Shown: positions 56,720-64,000 of the stretch, piece by piece | How positions within the stretch are numbered: the first letter of the stretch is position 1 | Layout of the letters: each line of letters begins with the position of its first letter | DNA from: Chiridota heheva | Lineage: Eukaryota; Echinodermata; Holothuroidea; Apodida; Chiridotidae | Reading direction: 5' to 3' | Assembly: GCA_020152595.1 (NCBI GenBank) | Contig: JAIGNY010002621.1 | Location: 1,000,001 to 1,064,000 of the forward strand | Length of the DNA stretch: 64,000 nucleotides | Program-made: the position numbers and the translations under genes | The notes under the pieces: generated by a model | Database searches by the model: none | The model's input: the letters and a program-made list of their open reading frames with translations, nothing else | What the model was told of the DNA's origin: nothing

Positions 56720-57002
56720 TGATGCTTTAATATGTCAACACACAGCACACACACAATACACCACTTTAACCAGTTAACTTGATATCAAGGTCACAATATT
56801 AAAACTGCTTTTACAGAAAACCTAGTCCTTTGAGTCATACCTAAAGTATGTCCAGTGTCCAGTGAAAAGATATATATCATATGTATATACTGTTTCAACA
56901 CACTTAATATTCTGTTAGAGTAGAATAAAGATTATACTGCATTGCTTGTGTATCCTGCTTCTTGAATTGGAATGACCACAATAGATTGCAATTAGTGTGA
57001 CA
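56720..57002 (+). repeat. 3' LTR of the outer gypsy element
   Basis: 283 bp, begins TGATGCTTTAATATGTCAAC and ends GCAATTAGTGTGACA. It lacks a CAATA present near the start of the 5' copy. Confidence 0.9.
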
Positions 57003-57326
57003 GTGCGCACCAAAACTAGTATGTACATTATGAAGATGTGGACATACCGGACCTGCTTAGGCCAAACATGGACTAGAACATGGCGGAAAGACGCAGTATG
57101 AAACAGCAAGAAATAAATCACTATTTTTCCAATAAACATCCCTCCATGAGACAGGCACTCTTGATCTGATAAAGCACTCACAGTCTTTGGATCACATTAT
57201 TACATGTAATTATAAGAAAACCCAAGCATCACATACTGTGCTTTGTCTTTATTTTGGATACATATTGGGTCCACTATAACGGAACACATTGTATAGTACT
57301 ACGGTTGTGTAACATAATAGCTTGTT
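57003..57326. other. No gene seen; spacer between two gypsy elements
   Basis: About 320 bp with no recognisable coding or repeat content. Confidence 0.5.
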
Positions 57327-57717
57327 TGTACTAATCTAATGTACCATGAATGTAATTACTGCACACAGAGTCTTGACATGTGTCAATCAGATGAATTATA
57401 GCCTTCACATTAAGTGTGCAAGCTCTTTCCTTTCAGTATGCTATCATAGGGGCATTAATAATATGCCCAACGTGCATCAGATAGAGGCATCATATTACAC
57501 TCGCCTGTGTTGGCAATGTAATTAGATTGTAGCTGTGCCAGGACAAGCAAATAATGATATCATATTAGGTTGCCCTTGCTCTGGCGAGGCGTGTGGTGTG
57601 CAACCGTCGATTTTGGCCCAAATCGGCGAAACAGTGCATACTAAACGGAAAGCGGAGGTACACGGCATGCATAGAGTGAATATCTTACGAAAGAGTGTCT
57701 GTGTATGTTATTTTACA
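57327..57717 (+). repeat. LTR of a third gypsy family (long form)
   Basis: Ends TGTATGTTATTTTACA, directly before a tRNA-Leu complement, so this is a 5' LTR. It shares TGTACCATGAATGTAATTAC, TGCACACAGAGTCTTGACAT and GAGTGTCTGTGT with 61058-61197. It carries about 230 bp more in the middle than that copy. Confidence 0.75.
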
Positions 57718-57759
57718 TGGTGTCAGAAGTGGGATTCGAACCCATGCCTCCATTGGAGA
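57718..57759 (-). other. Extended tRNA-Leu complement (primer site)
   Basis: The minus strand reads TCTCCAATGGAGGCATGGGT, then TCGAATCCCACTTCTGACAC, then CA. This is the variable-arm end, T arm, acceptor and CCA of a tRNA-Leu. At 42 nt it is far longer than an 18 nt primer site. It runs straight into RT coding sequence. Confidence 0.8.
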
Positions 57760-58150
57760 TTAGAGCTTGAGAATGCCAAATGTAAAAGTATTTTCAGTTT
57801 TGATGTCAGCAGTGGCTACTGGCAAGTTCAATTAGATGACAAAAGCGCAAAATTATGTACATTCAATAACCCGTATGGATGCTACAAGTTCAAAAGATTG
57901 CCTTTTGGTATTTCATCAGGTCCTGAAGTGTTCTAAAGGATTAATGACGGATATATTTTCAAACTTAGGAGTCGAAATACATGTAGTTGTTGATGACATT
58001 TTAGTATGGGGACAAAATCAAAGAGAGCATGATAAAAGACTGGGACAAGTGTTGAAAAAAGTGAAAGAAAAGAACACAACTCTGGTTCAAACAAAAAAAC
58101 ACACAAGAAACAGATACCACACTAGACAAAACATACATCACATGCAAAAC
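57760..58150 (+). pseudogene. Third gypsy family, RT fragment
   Basis: SIFSFDVSSGYWQVQLDDKS (motif A), then CYKFKRLPFGISSGPEVF (motif B) and a stop at 57934. In the next frame VEIHVVVDDILVWGQNQREH (motif C) runs to about 58080. Gag, protease and the RT fingers are missing between the primer site and motif A. Homology stops near 58080. Confidence 0.88.
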
Positions 58151-58239
58151 TAGAACGGTAAATACCGTCCCGTCATGGTTCGCATGCCCATGCAAGTTGA
58201 CACCCATATCATATGATCCGGCCAATTATAAAAATGGCA

Positions 58240-60060
58240 TCTCACACTTAAGTCCCACATGGCATCCTATGTCCCACATGGCATTCCACCCCATGTCCCA
58301 CATGGCATCCCACCCCATGTCCCACATGGCATCCCTCCCCATGTCCCACATGGCATCCCACCCCATGTCCCACATGGCATCCCGTCCCATGTCCCACATG
58401 GCATCCCACTCCATGTCCCACATGGCATCCCCCCTTGTCCCACATGGCATCCCACCCCATGTCCCACACGACATCCCATCCCATGTCCCACATGGCATTT
58501 CACCATATCTCCCACATGGCATCCCATGTCCCACATGGCATTCCATCATATGTCCCACCAGGCATCCCATCCTATGACCCACATGGCATCCCACCCATGT
58601 CCCCATGGCATCCCACCCCATGTCCCATGGCATCCCTACCCCATGTCCCACACGAAATCCCATCCCATGTCCCACATGGCATTTCACCATATCTCCCACA
58701 TGGCATCCCATGTCCCACATGGCATTCCATCATATGTCTCACCGGGCATCCCATCCTATGACCCACATGGCATCCCACCCCATGTCCCACACGACATCCC
58801 ATCCCATGTCCCACATGGCAATCCACCATGTCCCACATGGCAATCCACCCATGTCCCACATGGCATCCCACCCCATGTCCCACATGGCATCCCACCCCAT
58901 GTCCCACATGGCATCCCACCCCATGTCCCACATGGCATCCCACTCCATGTCCCACATGGCATCCTACCCCATGTCCCATACGACATCCCATCCCATGTCC
59001 CACATGGCATCCCACCCCATGTCCCCCACATGGCATTCCACCATATCTCCCACATGGCATCCCACCCCATGTGCCACATGACATCCCATGTCCCACATGG
59101 CATTCCATCATATGTCTCACAGGGCATTCCACCATATGTCCCACATGGCATTCCACCACACAGTGTCCCACATGGCATATTCCACCATATGTCCTACATG
59201 GCATTCCACCATATGTCCTACATGGCATTCCACCATATGTCCCACATGGCATCCCATGCTATGACCCACATAGATCCCATCCTACATGTGTGTCCCACAT
59301 TAACCCAACCATATGTACCACATGACATCCCTCCCTATGTCCCACATGGCACTCCTCCCTGTGTCCTGCATTAGTGGCTTCCCACTTGATGTCCCACATG
59401 GCATCCCACCATATGTTCCACATGGTATCCCTCCCAAAGTCCCAATGACATCCTACTTTATGTACCACATGGCATCACATCCCATGTTCCCATGGCCTCC
59501 CACCCTATGTCCCACATAGCCTTTTACCCTATGTCACACATGGCATCCTACCTTATGTCACACATGGCATCCTACCTTATGTCACATATGGCATCACAAC
59601 TTATGTCACACTCTGTGTTACTCATGGCATCCCACCATGTCCCACAGGGCATTCTACCCTGTTCCACATGGCATCCCACCTCATGTCCCACATGGCATCC
59701 CACCCTATGTCCCACATGGCATCCCATAGGCTCCATAAGAAGTCTCATCCTAGCTATCAGTCACTGATTGAGCTTACTATGTATGAAAGTGTCAGTTCAT
59801 ATAATAACTTATATGCAAATGACTTGTAGAAATGGGGTGGGATGCCATGTCTCACATGACATCCCATATCATCCCATGTCCCACATGACATTCCATCCCA
59901 TGGCAATCCACCCTATGTCCTGCATAGCATTCCACCACATATCCTACATGGCATTCCACCCTGTTCCACATGGCATCCCACCCCATGTCCCATATGGTAT
60001 CTCACCCCATGTCCCACATGACAACCCACATGTCATCCCACCCTACGTCTCACATGACGT
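58240..60060. repeat. 24 bp minisatellite (CATGTCCCACATGGCATCCCACCC-type) with higher-order structure
   Basis: About 70 units of consensus CCCACATGGCATCCCACC plus CCATGT. A block beginning CACGACATCCCATCCCATG at 58467 recurs at 58651 (period 184 bp) with nearly all its variant units in the same order. The array degrades to the right with CTATGTCACACATGGC variants and is broken at 59730-59870 by family B sequence. It is open in several frames on both strands because 24 is a multiple of three and the unit has no stop. An encoded octapeptide repeat of HVPHGIPP type is therefore a by-product. Confidence 0.95.
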
Positions 60061-60775
60061 CCCATAAGCTCCATAAGAAGTCTCATCCTAGCTATCACAG
60101 TCCCTGATTGAGCATACTACAGTATGTATTAAAGTGTCAGTTCATATAATAACTTATATGCAAATGAGTTGTTGAATAAGAAGAAGAGGTGGAGTCAAAT
60201 AATTATGCCTGATATAGCCCTTGGTGTATACAACATGGTTAATATTAAATCATATGTCCCTCATGGCCCCCATCCATGTCCCACATGGCATCCCTCCCTA
60301 TGTTTATATGCAATCACATCCTGTCACACTCCCTGACTAAGCATGCTAAATATAAAAGTCTGGTCAGGTCATATACTGTAGTAACTTTATGCAAATGACC
60401 ACAATAATAAAGGTGGAGTTTAAAAAATCATGCCTGATATACCTGTTTGGTGCCCAAATATTTTGAAGAATTTTAAGGATTTCAAATCTCAAGTGCTACA
60501 AGAGAGACTTGAGGATTGGAAAATTATATCATTTTACACTTATCTTCTAAGAAAATATCAAATGTATTGTAGACTTTTTAAGGAACTAGTCTTTAATCCT
60601 ATCTTAAGTACCTCTGAAAAACTTTAACATTTTATAAGAAAATTCTGAGGAATTCTCAATTTTTTTTAACATTTCTGAGGAAATCTCAGGACAAATCTGT
60701 GGACGGCCAGCCGGACGGACGGACGTAATCGCCATTACATAGGTTCGCATAAATGCTTCGCATGCGAACCAAAAA
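60061..60775 (+). repeat. Repeat family B, copies 2 and 3
   Basis: 60060-60240 holds a partial copy (GCTCCATAAGAAGTCTCATC, CTTATATGCAAATGAGTTG), also present at 59737-59830. 60248-60775 is the full counterpart of 26640-27190 and ends in GGCCAGCCGGACGGACGGAC, then GTTCGCATAAATGCTTCGCA and TGCGAACC, a probable element end. The short seed TGTCCCACATGGCATCCCTC at 60278 matches the minisatellite unit. Confidence 0.85.
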
Positions 60776-61057
60776 GTACAACAAAGAAGAAGTACTCAAA
60801 TACACAAACAACCAGTTTGAATGAAAGATTTCACTACTTAATCAATTTGCTAAAATCTTTAAGATGTATTTTCCTGTTTTGAAACTTAAGCTCTTATGCT
60901 ATAGTCTTTAAGCCAATTAACTTTATGCCACATTGATGGTTCTGAGACAGCCAGGTGAAACTTATATCCTCCAGCCTTATCTAATTTGTTTTAACATCAT
61001 CCTGCTTGTTTACTCATTAGAAATTTTAGACAGTTTGTATCTTAAAAAAAAGGGAGA
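60776..61057 (+). other. 3' non-coding end of the third gypsy element
   Basis: CATCATCCTGCTTGTTTACTC is followed by a polypurine AAAAAAAAGGGAGA at 61044-61057, directly before the short LTR. The same AAAAAGGGAGA precedes the inner element's 3' LTR. Confidence 0.65.
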
Positions 61058-61197
61058 TACCAAGTTTATTGTACCATGTACGTAATTCCTGCACACAGTC
61101 TTGGCATACTGCATGTGTTAATCAGATCACTTGATTTAGAGCCTTCATAAAATGAACATCATACAAGAGTGTGTCCGTGTCTGTTAATTTACATGAT
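61058..61197 (+). repeat. LTR of the third gypsy family (short form)
   Basis: 140 bp. TGTACCATGTACGTAATTCC, TGCACACAGTCTTGGCATAC, GCCTTCATAAAATGAACATC and GTGTCTGTTAATTTACA align with 57340-57717 with a large internal gap. It is preceded by a polypurine tract, yet followed by a decayed primer-site-like TGATACTTCGAAACC. Confidence 0.75.
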
Positions 61198-61842
61198 ACT
61201 TCGAAACCAGTTAAACTTTCAATTGGTGCTAGCTTACAAAGACTGGAAGCCGTATTGCTTTAAAATGATAACCCGATCACATATGTATCAAAGACTTTGA
61301 CAAAATGTCAACAGAACTATCTGCAAATTGAAAAAGCAATGTTAGTGATAGTTTTTTTGGGAGCGAAAGTATTCATGATTTCTTGTTAGGACAGAACACA
61401 ATAGAAGTCAAGTCAGATCATAAACCACTGGAAATGATTTTCAAATGACCACTATGCCAAACCCCTACCCGACTACAGCACATGTTGATGATACTTCAAA
61501 AGTACCCTTTCCATCAAATATCGGCCTGGAAAAGAACTTTACATAGCAGACATGTTATCTTGTGCATTTCTTCCAACTAAAGCAAATAATTTTGGTGAAC
61601 ATTATTTTGACATTGTCCTAGTAGATGTTTACCCATATCTGATCAGAAGTTAGCTGGATTTAAGTACACAGTGAAAGCTGATCCGGTAATGATTCAATTC
61701 AAAATGATGGTTCAGCAGGGATGGCCAACGGAAAGATCCAAATTTCCATTATGTGTTAGACCTTATTAGAACATTGGACATGATTTGAGGACTTGCTTTT
61801 CAAAAATGATCGACTAATTGTACCAGCTTTGTTAATGTTGTG
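61198..61842 (+). pseudogene. Gypsy RNase H to integrase N-terminus, right of the LTR
   Basis: Frames change repeatedly. Recognisable pieces are SKTLTKCQQNYLQIEKAMLV (61287-61350), EVKSDHKPLEMIF (61402-61443), YRPGKELYIADMLS (61520-61560), QGWPTERSKFPL (61715-61750) and NDRLIVPALL (61806-61836), the start of integrase. A TAG replaces the Trp usual before NIGHD (61767). RT, protease and gag are absent. Confidence 0.85.
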
Positions 61843-64000
61843 AAGTGGAAATTTGTTATTACTTTATATTTATTCATGCAATTGTGCTGGAGTGCCACCG
61901 TTTGCTCTGAGTTTTCTGCTTAGTGACATTGACCTTTTTTAGATGCAGTGTGTAAACAAACAGTGCCATGTGAACAAAAGGCCTACTGCACTTGTCAACA
62001 GGATATTTATATTCAGGCAGTATCCTATTCAGTTTGCTGGCTGGAGTCATTGCATGAGGACCTATATCATTTGCCAGCAGCTCCGGACTTTGAGTTTCAA
62101 GTTCGTCATCCCTTTTTGTGAGCTATCTTTTAACTAAATTTGTCAATTCCCGTAATCAAATGTATTCCCAGTAATTCTTCTCAGTGTTTACCTGTATTTT
62201 GGATACTTGCGATGTTTGTAGAGTTACTTTTAACAAGTTTTCGTAAGTTTGCAACTTTAATCAAGATGGCGCCACCATTTGCTGAAATTAATATTACATT
62301 ATATTAACAAGAGTGTGGTTCACCGTGAAAGTAAACTAATTTGTCAGCATTGCAGATGGAGTATAGGCTCTCTGCCGTTGGTGGATGTAGAGTGTAAAGG
62401 AAATTGCGGTTGTACAGTATTGGCGTTGCAGATGGGAGTATTCGCGCTCTCTGAAATTTATGTTTATAATGCCAGACAAGTCGTAGCCTAGTATCTGTTG
62501 CAGTAATCAGTGTAGCGTACAAAATGATAATTCCAGTTCTATTCAAGAGCATAGCGATTTCCCTAGCGTAGCGATCTCGAGAGAAACTCAAAGGATTGCT
62601 GTGGATTGGAAGAGAATCTTGTTGTGTACTGTTAAATTTTTAGGCCCTGTATTGTAAATTTAGGTACTGTATTTATTAGGAAATAAGAAATGAAGTCTCA
62701 TTCAGAAAGATGATGTGCTGGATAACTTCTCTCTTTCGCTAGGCCTGTGATTATTATATTGTTGATATTGAATATGTATTGATTAAATTGATTATTTTTA
62801 TTTGTATTTTGTTACTATGCTAAGTTACAGTATATTATGAAAGTGATTCAGGTTGTTTGTTAGAATTTAGGCCGTCTGTATTGTGAAAGTCGAGGAGATA
62901 TAAATGGAGTGCTCGTGTACAGCGATATTCTAAGTGTTTGTAAGAATATAGGTTCTGTGTACTAGTAAAGAGTCAGGAGATGTTGATTTATTCAATTAGG
63001 GACCTGTCTGTACCAGTGTCATTCTTTGTGTTGGTATTGATTGTAATTATGTTGTTTTTCATGGTTTCATATATAATGAAATTGTCCGAGGGTATTGTGG
63101 GTTATTTTAGATAAGCTGGTCCCAGCTAGGATGTAATAGGAATCTAGGTCATGGTTGAGTGAAGACAAGAGTTCTTGCTGTCTTGGGTTTATTTTTGGGT
63201 TTATTTGTGGTTTGTATTGTGTCAACAAAACAATGGGTTGGTTTTGGGTGTTTCCTGTGTACAGCTGTGTTAAACTGCCGGTCATTGGTCTATCCTCTTT
63301 TATTAGGAAAGGTTGTGTGTTTCCGGTGTTGAGTTATTAGCCGAGGATTGTGTTACATGTAACTCAGCAAGTTCTCAAGAAGTGTTTTGGTATCATGCAT
63401 AAAGAAAGATAAGGAGTATTTTTATCAAGATGTTATTGCATACTGGAGGCTGGTATCAATAACAGTTTTGTACTTGTGCTTTAAAGTTTTTGTGTGTTCT
63501 GCCGTCATTTTTGTACCATAGATCCCAACCGGCGATACACCTCGACACCCCAGGGGGATACTCCCCACCTCTCCGAAGTTTATTTCATTAAAAAAAGGTT
63601 GTTATACACAGTAGAATAAGAAAAACATGAATTTGGTAAAAAAAAAAAAAAATGCATTTTTTAATACTTACATTCATGTACTTCAATAATCCCTTATTGA
63701 AATCTGTTAAAAGTTTAAGTTCATTTGGTAAGGAAGCATTAGAAAAATAGTTCTCATAAAATTCTTGAGAAATTTTGTACCGTTACCATGGTAACAAGAC
63801 AGAAAATGTGCCCAAAATATTATTTCTAGATTATCATTATTTTCCAAAATACTCCACAAAGTACATGTATGTATTAGAATCGCATTGCTGCCATTTATTA
63901 CTATGTACCCCCTCCGACAGAATCTAGAGGAAGCTAAGTTCAAATAGGTCCAAGAGCAGTCGACAAAATCTTCAACCGGGTGTCTTTTTATGACGTCATA
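61843..64000. other. No gene recognised
   Basis: No exon or element recognised on either strand. AAGATGGCGCCACCAT at 62264-62279 resembles YY1/translation-start type motifs seen near animal promoters, but no supporting exon follows. CCGGCGATACACCTCGACACC near 63530 and an A-run at 63639-63652 are unexplained. Confidence 0.45.

Larger units (their letters stand above)
47371..57002 (+). mobile_element. Outer Ty3/gypsy LTR retrotransposon, interrupted by a second one
   Basis: The 5' LTR is 47371-47657 and the 3' LTR 56720-57002. Both end in GCAATTAGTGTGACA. The flanks GTGTG (47366-47370) and GTGCG (57003-57007) look like a 5 bp target duplication with one mismatch. A primer site TGGTGTCAGAAGTGG (47658-47672) is complementary to the 3' end of tRNA-Leu. 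A polypurine AAGAGGAA precedes the 3' LTR. Order is gag, protease, RT, RNase H, integrase. The gag zinc-knuckle region is split at 48526/53111 by the inner element. Without the insert it is about 5.05 kb. Many stops and frameshifts. Confidence 0.93.

Noticed and set aside
57718..57759. tRNA-Leu gene on the minus strand
   Set aside because: Only the 3' half is present, including CCA, which nuclear tRNA genes do not encode. It abuts an LTR, so it is a primer-site relic.
58226..59374. Long ORFs (up to 371 codons plus, 226 codons minus) with HVPHGIPP or MSHMASHP peptide repeats
   Set aside because: They exist in several frames on both strands because the 24 bp unit lacks stops. There is no signal peptide, splice context or unique domain.
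58240..60060. CRISPR-like array
   Set aside because: No unique spacers between repeats, units are contiguous, and the genome is eukaryotic.
62264..62591. Possible promoter or first exon at AAGATGGCGCCACC
   Set aside because: The motif is suggestive, but no downstream exon, CpG island or conserved protein segment is visible.

Overview
This is AT-rich animal genomic DNA with one split host gene and a dense load of mobile elements and satellites. There are no operons, no ribosomal RNA and no complete tRNA gene. The gene content and the mix of Ty3/gypsy, DIRS, RNase H-bearing LINE, Kolobok-like and TA-flanked elements suggest a marine invertebrate. An echinoderm or another invertebrate deuterostome is my guess, but nothing here proves the phylum.

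The only confident host gene is on the minus strand. Six coding exons between 37825 and 14511 join in phase, all with GT-AG introns, into about 306 residues of a selenium-binding protein 1 (SELENBP1, methanethiol oxidase) homologue. The start exon and the last third of the protein were not found. Four of its five introns are kilobases long and full of repeats.

Layout. 1-375, 6900-8803 and 10687-10785 carry a satellite-like repeat (family A) with about 145-170 bp spacing and a conserved ATGCAAAT octamer. 1251-3962 is a broken LINE with an RNase H domain. 4980-5323 is a TA-flanked inverted-repeat element. 8808-10686 is a TTAA-flanked, Kolobok-like element with a broken THAP gene. 14936-18625 is a DIRS retrotransposon that has lost the core of its reverse transcriptase. 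22540-27190 holds an inverted pair of dispersed repeats and one copy of family B. 31240-32870 and 42590-43560 hold family C. 37190-37560 and 41222-41580 are a direct duplication flanking minisatellites and an ACGT-rich palindromic array.

The right side is a retrotransposon graveyard. A Ty3/gypsy element (47371-57002) is interrupted inside its gag zinc-knuckle region by a second, younger Ty3/gypsy element (48527-53110) with 179 bp LTRs and a GGTAC target duplication. A third, ruined gypsy family (57327-61842) has an LTR-X-LTR-Y layout, an unusually long tRNA-Leu complement at its primer site, and a 1.8 kb minisatellite of 24 bp units inside it. All coding regions of the mobile elements carry stops, frameshifts or deletions, so none looks autonomous. 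From 61843 to the end I see no gene.
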